Notes under the pieces: generated by a model
The model's database searches: none
Seen by the model: the letters and a program-made list of their open reading frames with translations, nothing else
Told to the model about the DNA's origin: nothing
Source: Plectrocnemia conspersa
Lineage: Eukaryota > Arthropoda > Insecta > Trichoptera > Polycentropodidae
Length of the DNA stretch: 64,000 nucleotides
Assembly (NCBI GenBank): GCA_009617715.1
Contig: VTFK01000175.1
Location: 248,001-312,000, forward strand
Direction of reading: 5' to 3'
Made by a program: the position numbers and the translations under genes
Shown here: piece after piece, positions 36,245 through 47,900 of the stretch
Layout: every line of letters begins with the position of its first letter
Position numbering within the stretch: position 1 is the first letter of the stretch

Positions 36245-37702
36245 TTAACCCATTACCTGCCATGATCCCTATTTGGGGTACCTGACTTTTATTGCTCTGT
36301 GGTTGGTAGTACATCCTGATATATTGCAACTACCAACACAGTTACGTTTAGAAGAGTATAGCAGTATTGTCACAAAATAATCTACAATTGTAAATCAGAG
36401 GTAAATCACTAACAGAAAAAGCGACTTTCATATAATATACATTTTGTATGTTATTATTTTGTGCATGCCTAATTTATAGGTTATATTAAACGTCAGTGCT
36501 CGGCCATAAATATAAAAAAAATATCACAGCCAGTGTTATTTATTGTTTTATTGACTGTTCCTATTTGGTGATCATGGCTGATGCCGTGTGAAATACTTGT
36601 TGCATATTATGACTTATTTCATTTTTTATTATTTTGTAGATTTGGGTACAAGGAAATTTTACTCGCTTGCTTAATTGAAAGAAATAGTTAATGATCTAAA
36701 TTTTAACGATGTAACGATGATTCATATACTTAATCTATGGGGACATTTACCCCCTCCCCTGTTGACTAAAACTGAATTGAAAAAATATTAATGTGTTTGT
36801 AAAAATAAGAGTAGAATTTTCAAAAACAAATTGGGGAAGGGGATAAGATTTTGAATAATAAAAAATATATAGGTAGTACAGCTTCGAAAAGGAAAATCTC
36901 CTGTGGAAATATTTGAGATATTATCTGACAAAAATATAATGGAATATATAGTGCTTCACAAAATAGCTGTCATGGTATAATTTTTTCGCAGGACTGTCTA
37001 AAGAAGTATATCGTTCTCTACCCCAGTGCAAGTACGAGGATCTTTCTATGTGTAAGGAAATGTTTGGCACGAAACCGATATTTGGAGATAAAAAGAAAAA
37101 GAAAGAATACCGAATAAGCCAATAGAAAATTTACTGGTAAAATTATAAAATTAGTTCATTACTTAATCTCTAAAAATGTTGGTAAATATGGCTATTGGAT
37201 TGATGTTAAAAATGCCATATTTGTATGAAAAGACAATAATTGTGTTAAAATGTGATCGACTCGTAAAGGTATACTTACATTATAAAATGTAAGAAGATGG
37301 TCCAAAACTATGAAGAAACACGTAAAAATTCCCTTACATTACTTTTTAAACCGATGTAATAAGTTTGATTGGAGTATAAATAAATATAGGATAAAAAAAG
37401 CATAGAAGGAGTATTGTGAGAACATATTTACGATCATCATCAATATCTAATCCGAAATATTCAGAAAGACCTCCACGCATTTATAATCGTATTTTTAAAT
37501 AAATGAAAAGTTCTTCTAAAATACTTTAAACAAAGATGTGCCGTGTGCAATAAAATGCAAGAAACATATTGCTCAGAGTGTAATTGTAGGATTAGCATGA
37601 ATAAATTTCACTGTTAAATATATTTTTATTTCACATACCCCACTTGGGAACTGTTGGGAACAACAATTGGGAATCTAAAAAATCTGGCAAGTGATGGGTT
37701 AA
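36245..37702 (+). mobile_element. Decayed piggyBac element, 1458 bp, TTAA-flanked
   Basis: Starts TTAACCCATTACCTGCCA at 36245 and ends TGGCAAGTGATGGGTTAA at 37702, so the termini are inverted repeats and each end carries the TTAA target of piggyBac. Inside, the plus strand holds fragments of a piggyBac-type transposase. The best is at about 37530-37610, RCAVCNKMQETYCSECNCR, the cysteine-rich C-terminal domain. Earlier pieces read LSKEVYRSLPQC. The reading frame is broken in many places, and the length is well below that of an intact element (about 2.4 kb), so it cannot encode a working enzyme. Confidence 0.9.
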
Positions 37703-37917
37703 ACTTTGGTTCATTTTTAGTGTACATTCTGTTTATTTTAATACACAACTAATTATTTTGGAATAAATATTGTTATTTTGTTATTAAATTAATATTTTGT
37801 TACCGACAAAAGTAAAAAAAATATTGTGTTTGTTTTAAAAAATGTATAGTTTTATGGGCAACGTTCTCGTCGTTAAGGCCGGCACCTCATCTCAGCAGTT
37901 GCAAGTTTGCCGTCAGG

Positions 37918-40900
37918 ATGGGGCGACACCGTGCGCATAAAAATTCCGATTCCGAAGCGGAGAAAGAGGAAGTAGCCGATTCCGACCAGTCCGAAGCGTC
38001 TTCGTCGGATGAGAACTCAAAGCTGGAGCGGAAGAAGCGCAAGCAGCGGAAGAAACGCAAAGAGCGGAAGCGACGATCTCCGTCCGAGTCCGATTCTTCG
38101 GACGACTCTTCGGAAGACTCGGACGAGTCGGAGTCGGAATCGGAGTCCGACTCGGACGAATCCACGCCGAAACACAAGCGCAGCAAACGTCATCGCAAAC
38201 ACTCGGCCAAGCGTAAACGGAAGGCGAAACGTCGCGAAGCGGAAGCTGGTGAGCGGTCCGATCTAATTTTTTTTCAAAGACGGCGTCAATCGACCCTGTG
38301 ACGTCATGCGATACCGATACCGATACCGATACCGATCTTATATTTTGTAATAAGGTCAAATTATTTTTGTTTTCAAAATCGCTTATTGTTTATAATAGGT
38401 AGTACACGCCACGCCATCTTTGATATTTAATTATTTTTTTTCTTTCTAAAACAACCGATTATAAAAATATCCATGATTTTTTATTTTAAATTATAGTTGT
38501 TATAAAAATGTGCCTAAAATCTTATGTAATTCTCCATTAAACACTTTTATGCATCACAAATTATTCATTGGATGTGACGGAAATTAACGGTAAATTGCTT
38601 AAAATTATCGAGCTGTTTTCAAAATTTGAACCAGCGATAGAAAAACACATTAATCATCTTATTGATCGCCAAAGCTATCAAAGACAAAATTTTGCACATG
38701 GTGAATGCTTTATATTTTTTCTTTAATCGTGGACGTACTCCAGATGAAAGTAATCAAGAATAAATGTCAAGTTTGCAACTCAAAAAGTGGAAATTAAGGA
38801 AAGTTTCTTAGAATTCATAAATATTGAGGACACGACTGGAACGAAAATGACTATTCATTTTGAATTTTTTGAGCCAATATTGCTTATCGTAGTCAAGGCT
38901 ACGACAATGAAGCCTATTTGCGATGTATATAATCTCATATTGCAAAAATCAATCCAAGAGCGTTTTTCACTCCATGTGTCTGTCATTGTTGATGCTGTAA
39001 AAGGAGCAATTAAAATTGTAAAAAAAATTTCAACCGTCCAAACTATTTACAATTTATTTCGGGATCGACAAAGCCTTACAAACTCAGTGAGTGCTTTGAA
39101 AACTAGATTGAAAGGCATTTATCCTGCTTTAAAAGAAGTTGTTTAATTAGGTAAAAGATTCAATTGTACGTTTAACATCATAATCCACAGAAACTGTGAT
39201 GTAGAATACAGTAGACCCCCCAATAACATAGTAAATTGGAGACATGCTATTTGGGTGGCCATTACTTTATGTGTGAGCTAGCCAAATGGAGGATATCTCA
39301 TCGCACTCACCTGATTCGTATGTATGTATTGCAAAAAATTGTATGAGTATTTTCTAGTCCCCCAACTACACGCACCCAAATAGCACGTTACCAATTTACC
39401 GTGTTATTGGGGGGTTTACTGTACTATAGATTTTCTCATATCTCGCTACTACAAAGATTTCTTCGAAAAATGCGTTTTATGGGCAAAAACCTTTGCAATA
39501 GATGCAGATTTGAGAGACGATTTTAATCTTAAGCAAAAAAAATCGCAATAGAAAAAGAAAATCTTTGACGAAGAGACATGTTCACTTGAGCCTTCTAGTC
39601 CAAAAATAAAATTTAAAACCAAATTTTGTGTTGTTTCGATTACTTAAATATATTTTAAAACCTTTCGAATTTTTGTATAAAATCAACGGTCAACGGACTA
39701 TTGGTCACATGGCAACTGATCATAGGAACATTGCTCACACGAACTAATTGTTCACATGAACATTGTCACAAGGCAACTTCTCACACGGTGTTAGGAAAGT
39801 TATTTAATTTCAAGCAAAATGGGGAAATGAAGGACGAACAATTAAAAGAAAAATGTAAATTATTAGAAAAAAGTATCTAGTTTTAAAGAAAAAATAGACG
39901 TAGATGCAGAGGAAATTAATACGGAATTAAATTTGTTATCTAACAAAATTGAAGAAATTAATGCACCTGGAATTATTTTAAAGTGGATTTACAACTCTAA
40001 CCTCAAAGAATTATTTCCAAATGTATTAATCGTATTAAAAATACTATCGGCTTTGCTCGTTTTAGTTGCCAAGGGAGAGAAAACTTTTTCAAAATTAAAA
40101 CTTATTAAGGACTATCTACGATCGAGCATGGTCAAGAAAAATTGGAAGGTTTGGCAATAATTTCAATAGAAAATGAAATTGCCACTCTCTTGATATTGAT
40201 GTTTTGCAGACGAATTTCGATAAAATAAAAGCGAAAAAATCATTAAACCAAAAGTTATAAATACTTTTGTAATTTTCAATTTTTTTGTATTGTATTGAGT
40301 ATTTTTATTTTTTATTGTATTGTGGGTTATATTTTTTCTGACATCATTAAATTGTATTTAAGCGTGCCTTCTCATTAGTTCGGAGCAAGCACGCTTATAT
40401 ATAAAGCGAAAATATATAGGATAATGCCAGTTTATATAATACTATATAGCATAACATATGAACGATATTCTATATTTTTATTGTTTCACTATTTGTTTTA
40501 AAAATATAGCGGTAACGGTTGCAGTTCATCATGAGAAAGAAAGCGGCAAAACACACAAAATGAGAAGTATCTGTTTAGAGAGAAAAGCTGAGGAAAATCA
40601 AGAAGACATGATTCACGACCTTACGATTAATATAGATAGAAAAAAAGAAAGTGTCAGAAGGTATGCTATAAAATTGAAATTTATTTAATTAGCACTTTAC
40701 GATAATAATGACTTGTTCTTTTAGAGTGTATATTGATAGACCGGAAGTTAAAAACGGAGACAGGCAAGTAACGATCCAAAAGGAAAGAGTGGTTCATGAA
40801 GAAATTTATCATAGTCGTGAAAGGAGCGATAGAGGATTCGAGAAACAAAGGCATGATAAATATCCACCAGAGAGAAGTTATCCAGTCAAAGATCGTAGCG

Positions 40901-43814
40901 ATTTTGAGAGAATGGATGATCGACCGCATCAAAAGAAAAACCTCAGAGATTTCGAGAAAAACGATAAGGTCAATTATAGAAGAATTGAACACGAGCAGGA
41001 ACCGGAGTTTTCTCGAATTCGTCCCGATGATTATGAGCGCAAAAACAGGGACGATCGTTCCGATAACAGATCTCGCCCTTTAGATAATGACAGGTATCAA
41101 CGGCACGAGCAAAAGCAAGGCAATGGAGATCGAAGGTACTTTTTTAATTTTTCATTAGTATGCTTATAAAATATATTAAATCTAAATTCTTCACTAATCG
41201 TTTTAGGCAAGAATTTCCTCCTCACAAGAGGAATAAGAACCAAGAAGATCGCTATGCGGAACGCCAAGAACATCCACCCAGACACGGCGAGGAAGAATAT
41301 GAACAAAAATCTCGTAACGACACTTACCAGAAAAACGATCGAGGTAGTTTATATTTTATCGTGTGCATATTCCATGTATTATCGTGCTAAAAATGATTAT
41401 TACAGGTTATCAATCGAGGTCAAACGAAATGAGGGGAACTCAATCGAAGGAATACAGAGACGGCGAAGATAACTCGCATCGACCTCCGAAGTATGATTTA
41501 TATATTTTAAAACACTATACCATTATTATGTTATTATTCTATGTTCGATTCGTAGGCGCAGATTTGATGAAAGAATTCCAGAGGAAAGAGGCGGTGCGGG
41601 TGCGCCTTCCCGAAAAGATACTACTTCAAACAATTCAAACAGGTAGGGATAGACAAATATTTTCTTTTTATATATTTAGTAACAGTTTCGTAAGTGAAGT
41701 GAAATTATATCGAATTGAAACGTAAAAAATGGGGTTTGTATAGTATATGTATCTCTGACGATTGCAACAATTCGCTTAGCACATCTCATTCTTGTTCATA
41801 TAAAAGCGACAGACGTAAAAGATTAAAAAGTGCTAACCGTCATATTGTCCTATGAGAAACTAGAAGACGTGCTAAAGTATATTTTGTTTATTTTACAGTG
41901 GCTCCATTTACACTGATTGGCTGTTGTCTTATATAAGTCAAACTCTTATAAAGTTACGGTGGTCGGCGTCTTTTTTGCGTCTCAAACGAACAAAATATGT
42001 TAATCATATTGTTAAAAACTATGTTTTTGTATCCTGATAATGCTGATTGACAAATGCTCTTCGAGTAAATTTGAAAATTGGAAGAATAGAATCAAGGATT
42101 GCGGACAGACACGATCGTTCAATACAGTCAACAATCTGTAAACGATATATGCACAGAATGACTATTAAGAAATATGTTACATGGATGGAATTTATAAATT
42201 ATGTGGATAACAATATTAAGAACAGTAATAGAAAATTAAGAACTTCATTTTTGCGAGGATAAAAAAAATCGACAAAGATTTGGAATTAATACAAACTTTC
42301 ATAAAGGATTCATCATATTACTATATTGAAAGAAATACAAGAATAAAATTCAATTTTACCAAATCGAATGAAAATACGGCACAAGATCGATAGATAATTT
42401 TGATGCCTGTTTGAAATAGTCAAGGCTTTATATCACAAGCAACCGGATTGGATGGAGCGACTTAAAAAAGTCATATACGATTTTCGAAGATGTTTAATAT
42501 TCTCTTTTAAGCTTTCCGATGATTGAAGTTGCATATTTTACGAAGATACTGAAGTGTAGGTATTGTAAAAACAACAGCTTTGAGAAATATATAGTTGTGA
42601 TTGTATCTTATGTGAGATGTATGTGTTTGTAATTAACATCATTCGCAATCTTCCAGTGTTCTGACAATATAAAATATATATATTACAAACATAACAGCTT
42701 ATAAGAATGTGCGTTTCAACGTCAATTATGTTATTTTGTATATTTTATTTGTTTAGAAATATAAGGCAAAGGTCAACAGAAAGGGAAAGAGGGCCGCCTA
42801 GAGATAAGAATCCTCCGCCGTCCAACGCTAGGTATGACTTCCCAATTCTATTAAAATATCTGATTTTTTAAAATTTTTGTGAATCTTTAATGTAAGAAAC
42901 AAGAAATTTCTCATCCCATATCGCTAATTACATGATTGGGTTTATTTCTATTATTATTTTTCCTAATCCAGGAGAGATTCTAGCCCCGGTAATAAGAGAA
43001 GACGTCCACAAAGCAGTAAATGGGAAAATGAAGATTCGTACGAATGGGGCAAAAAGGACCAACCGAATAATGATAATAAAACCGATAAGGATAAAGCTCA
43101 AAAGGATAAGGAGAAACCAAACTTCGGATTGTCCGGCAAGTTGACTGAAGATACGAATATGGTCAACGGTGTTGTGATAAAATATTCTGAACCTACAGAA
43201 GGAAGGAAACCAAAGAGGAGATGGAGGTATTGATTTTATTGAATTTATATTAAATTTTATGTACTATTATTGTTTTAATCGCGATTTAAATTTCAGATTC
43301 TATCCATTCAAAGGCGATAAACCACTCCCCATATTATATATACACAGGCAATCGTATTTCTTACTAGGTAGAGATCGTACCGTAGCCGATATACCTTTGG
43401 ATCATCCGTCTATATCAAAACAACATGCAGTTTTACAATATAGACTTGTACCGTTTACGAGAGACGACGGATCGACTGGAAAACGTGTCAGACCTTATAT
43501 GATAGATCTCGGTATATAGTATTTATAATCTATTTTATATATAATTAAATAAAATAGGTGTTTTTAATCGTTTTACTTTTTTAATTACAGGCTCTGCTAA
43601 TGGTACATTTGTAAATAATAAGCCGATCGAAGCAGCAAAGTATGTTGAACTTTTAGAGAGAGACGTGATCAAGTTTGGTTTTAGCCAGCGCGAGTACGTT
43701 TTACTCCACGAGAACAGCAAAGAAGACGAAATGGACGATGATGTCAACGTTGCAATAAAAACCGAAGATGACGACGATGTAAAAAAAATTAAATCGGAGC
43801 CAGAAGATAACTAG
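37918..43814 (+). CDS. SNIP1: Smad nuclear-interacting protein 1-like, RS-rich with FHA domain
   Basis: Ten exons, 37918-38248, 40510-40660, 40725-41135, 41207-41343, 41406-41490, 41556-41642, 42757-42831, 42972-43226, 43297-43511 and 43591-43814, give 656 residues with all phases consistent. Residues 1-110 are Arg/Lys/Ser/Glu rich with a Ser-Asp-Glu run. The middle is a long charged region (Arg, Asp, Glu, Tyr, Gln), far longer than in human SNIP1 (396 residues). The FHA domain starts at RWRFYPFKGD and has the phosphothreonine-binding signature LLGRDR, HPSISKQHAVLQ, then GSANGTFVN and LLERDVIKFGFSQREYVLLH. SNIP1 works in the nucleus with the spliceosome and in microRNA processing, and in mammals also binds Smads and CBP/p300. 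The tail is acidic (KIKSEPEDN). Intron 1 is 2.3 kb and holds transposon relics. Confidence 0.93.
38306..38337. repeat. Hexanucleotide microsatellite (ATACCG)n
   Basis: About five head-to-tail copies of ATACCG shortly after the first SNIP1 donor site. Confidence 0.9.
38560..40270 (+). pseudogene. hAT transposase relic in SNIP1 intron 1
   Basis: Plus-strand pieces at 38787-39146 (including SVSALKTRLKG) and at 39933-40160 (GEKTFSKLKLIKDYLRSSM) match ZMYM1/ZMYM6-like hAT transposases. The second is the C-terminal dimerisation domain. A frameshift follows directly after it, because the expected LEGLAIISIENE text continues in another frame near 40145-40180. A Tc1/mariner-type MITE interrupts the middle. 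Dead element. Confidence 0.8.
39209..39421. mobile_element. Tc1/mariner-like MITE, 213 bp
   Basis: Inverted ends CAGTAGACCCCCCAATAACA and, read in reverse, CAGTAAACCCCCCAATAACA, followed by near-identical sequence for about 12 more bases. TA flanks both ends (39207-39208, 39422-39423). It sits within the hAT relic, so it inserted after that element. Confidence 0.9.
41643..42756. other. SNIP1 intron 6, 1.1 kb
   Basis: Contains a lightly protein-like stretch at 42040-42400 with Arg/Lys/Asn-rich open frames. It shows no family match I can support and no clean splice sites that would add it to SNIP1. Probably decayed repeat. Confidence 0.4.
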
Positions 43815-44967
43815 GAGTAATGTTGCGGTATTAAGTTACTAGTTACTATTATTTTTTTTTGTCGGTGTCATATTTGAGATTTTTGATTGTATGAAAAAAT
43901 GATTATAACAATTTTTTTGTACATAGATTATATTTTTTATTTTTCCCTTCGTACAAAGTAGGTTTGATGATTCCCAGTAAAATTTCCTATATTATGATTA
44001 TATTTAATCTCTAAACTAAAAAAAAATTAGTAATCAAATATTATTGTAGACATGTTTCTAAATTTAAAATGTCCAATATCAAGATGGGGAGATCAACAAA
44101 AACTTCACTTCACTGTCTGCAGTGTTTGGGTCGGTACAGTTTGACGAGCGGCAGTACAAATCAGACATGTAACAAACGAAATTTTTCATTCAATAAATTA
44201 TGAGAAATATTTAAGATTTTCATTTGATACGCCCTCATTAGAATAAAGTTGACGATATAATTTATTTTTCAGTAAGTCACACGCCTAGAAAATTTATATA
44301 CAGTTCAGGTTTTAATAATAAATATGCTCAAGTTTAATAAAATATATTTATTATACGTACATGTGAACGTTAAATGAATCACAACAGTATTATTACATTT
44401 TGTACAAATTGTTAATAAAGGAAATTATAAAAAAAACTTAATATTGAGATTCTAATTTACTTTTAGAAACAAATAATAAATTAAAGAACAATATACAAAA
44501 AATATCATTTGCTAATAAACTTATAGAATATTTTGTACTTTAGCTTAATGTTATTCAAAGTAATGCAAGTAGAAAATGAGTATAAACAAATATTTATAGG
44601 AACATTATCAAACCTAAATAAATGAAAAAGAAACATCTCGATTTAAAAATAAGTCATCTGAGACTCTCAGCCTTAACAAGTGATTTATAAATAATAAAGT
44701 AGTAATACAACTAAATATTGACTTAACGTATGTACAATTTGGTAAAAAAAAATGCAGTATCCTTTTATATATCACATGAATATTATGAACGTTCCATAAT
44801 ATCAAATTAACGAGTGTAACAACTCGATTATAATTGTTCTAAATTGAAAAATTCTAATATGAATATATATAATATCCTTCACAAATCGAATTTTATATAA
44901 ATAAATACACATATACAAAAATATAAATAATATCAAGAACTTCAACAAATTATTACTTTTAACAGAG
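43815..44967. other. Convergent 3' spacer between SNIP1 and sev
   Basis: AT-rich. AATAAA at 44192-44197 could end SNIP1 transcripts and TTTATT at 44347-44352 could end sev transcripts on the minus strand, in which case the two 3'UTRs would stop about 150 bp apart. No gene seen. Confidence 0.5.
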
Positions 44968-47900
44968 TCAGCAATGAGTCTTACCGATCGAATCCAAATT
45001 ATTGTGATTCAATAAACCGGTACTCTTAACGAAGACGTTGCAGTTCAACAGTTTGTTCATCTCGTCTACGTTATTGTTCAAACAGATTTTTTCATCATCA
45101 CTTATATGATTAACGTCAGTATTCGCGTTTGGCACACTTGTGAAACTGATCCGAGGTATCAGCTTGGAGACCTCGTCGCATTCCGCAGTCAGAACGTTCG
45201 TTTCCGGAATGACGGTAGTTACTTTCGATGTGTTGTTGATGTCTTCGTTACCGTTCAAGATTTCACTCTTGACGATCCTCGGCACTCTTCTTATGCTAGA
45301 GCGAGGAACTTCGTAACCATCGATCTGAGTCACCGGAGCAATGTCACCGTCATAAACCAATTCCAGGTACTTCGGAGGATGAACTGGAGTTGGAATTGGA
45401 ATGTCCATGGCCATCTGCATGTTTTGTGGCATGATGTCTACAGGATGACCTATAAAATTGACACTTGTAAGTATATGGAGTAAGAATTTTTTTCATGTTA
45501 ATTAAAATGCGAGGTTATAGTTTTGAAGCGGATTTTACCTGAACATTCGCTATTTTGGTTTTCATCCACAAAGTACATTCTATTATTAATACCGGCAACT
45601 GTAAAATGATTAAATATGATTACATGCATATAGTGCGAGTTATAGAAAAATAGAAAATTTTAATTAGCGACAGATGTGAACTAAAAACCTGTGAATGAAA
45701 AAAATTGACCAAAAATATTTTTAATTTTAATACTATGGTAATCAATTACTGTGTCACAATAAGATCTTGTTTATTAGGTGTAAGTTTTATTTTTAAAACT
45801 TCAGTGTAATTCATGGTTTTTATGACTTTCAGTTTTGATTATGATATTGACTTGTTTAAACAAATTTTAAGCTATAGGAAATATTTTTTTTATTTAATAA
45901 TGCCTCATTTTTAGGATTGCTTTAGATTTTTTAGGAGCATATGAACATGTTTCCTCTCAAAAAACCTCTGCTCCCTTTTTTTTTTTATGAGGACATTAAA
46001 AAAGGTGTAATATTTGTCATACTTGAAAAAATCAGTCTTATAGATAATCATTTGCTTCAAATTTCTGCATATACATATAGTAAAAACCCACATAAATGAG
46101 CATATATATATATATATCAGGCGCGTACAGTGATATACATTCCCTTTCGCTCGCTCGTGTGTTAAGTGATGAGAGTGAGTGAGAGATATGGGCGTGCATT
46201 ACATGCGTTCCGCACGCCCACTTCTTCTCCCTCACTCTCAACACTTAACACGCAAGCGAGCGAAAGGGAATGTATCTCACTATAGGTGCCCGATATATAA
46301 TGATACTTGAAGTCACAATTTGCCCTCGTGCACATACATACAATTCAATATGATTAAAAATGATGCAGTCCATGAATTTGATGCTTTTATTAAGTTCGAA
46401 ATGATTCATTCCATGCCGATATAACAGTATTAGTCTTACCATCTGGCACCACAGTAATGTATTGCGGTTCTTCAGCGATAGCCGTAATCAACGTAGCGTC
46501 TTCTTCCACTGTCTCCATCAGTGCGTCCAACTCTTCCAAGCAATATTTGAAAGTGGGTCGTTGTTCCGGATTATAATTCCAACATTTTTGTAACAACGTA
46601 AATCTATACACATAATAAAACATAATTTAATCATCAGTGGATATAATTTTAATGATAATAGTAAATACGTACAAAAGTATGGAGCAATTCGGCGGCCGTT
46701 GCAGAGTTCCACCACCGCGAACGTATCTCATCACGGCGTGGTTCAGCAGTGCCGAATATGGCTGCTGACCTAATGTTGCCACTTCCCAACACAGTACTGC
46801 CCAAGCCCATACATCAGATGCTCTTGAAAATACACCATCAGTTAAGCATTCGACGGCCATCCACCGCACAGGCAATAATCCTATTCAACAAATATATATA
46901 GTAAACCAATGAAGCATGTCATTTATTTTTTATTAATAATATCATACCTTCTCCCTCTTTTCTATAATAGTCATTTTTATATATATCTCTAGCTAGACCG
47001 AAATCTCCGATCTTTACGATTCGTCCGTTAGCTTGCTGCGATACAAGGCAATTACGACAAGCAAGATCTCTGTGTACAAAATGCATTTCTTCTAAATATC
47101 TGCAACCCTTAGTGACATCTCTCATCATAGATAAAAGATCGTATAGCGTGAGCGAATCATTTGTATACTGTAATTAATATAATATGTTAAAATATAATTT
47201 TATAAGATAATATAAGTATATAATTAGTATTACGTACAAGCATTGGACGCCTGGCTCTCAAATAGCTCAATAAATCTCCTCCTTCCATCAACTCCATTAT
47301 GATAAAGTGAGGATCATTATCTAAGCAGACGCCGAGCATACTTAAAATGTGTTCATGCTTAAAATTAGACATCAACTGCGCCTCTTGTAAAAACTCAGTC
47401 TTTTCTTGATCGGTCGCGCCTTTTCTTAAAGTCTAAATGATATAACTCCGATTAATAAATTTATTTACGAGCACTAAAAATGAAATCTAAACAAATACCT
47501 TAACAGCGACTCGCGTTTCACTATCCGGTTCGTCTAAATTCTTAGCCTTTCCTTCGAAAACTTCGCCAAAAGCACCAGAACCCAAGAATTTATTCAAAGT
47601 GATATGATCTCTCATTATGTGCGGTAGTAATGCGATATCGGCATCAGTCGGAGGATTACAAAATCCGTTGTTATACAGTATATTAGTAGAATGTTGAAAT
47701 ATTCCACCTCCTCTAGAACGAGGAAGTTCTCTCAAAGTAGCCAGCTCTACGTCCAAGCCGCGGAGTGTACCGGTTATGGCTATCGGCTGACCAACCGGTG
47801 CTTTTTTATTTCCTTTATAACAACCTAAAAAACGATTTAAATTAAAGAACATTCCTTAAAATTATATATTCACTACAATAATATAACGTACATTTCATAA

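Noticed and set aside
37887..38359. Minus-strand open frames opposite SNIP1 exon 1
   Set aside because: They mirror the Arg/Ser/Glu-rich coding repeat on the plus strand, and low-complexity codons leave the opposite frames open.
42040..42400. Protein-like Arg/Asn-rich stretch in SNIP1 intron 6
   Set aside because: No clean splice sites in phase, internal stops, and no family match I could defend.
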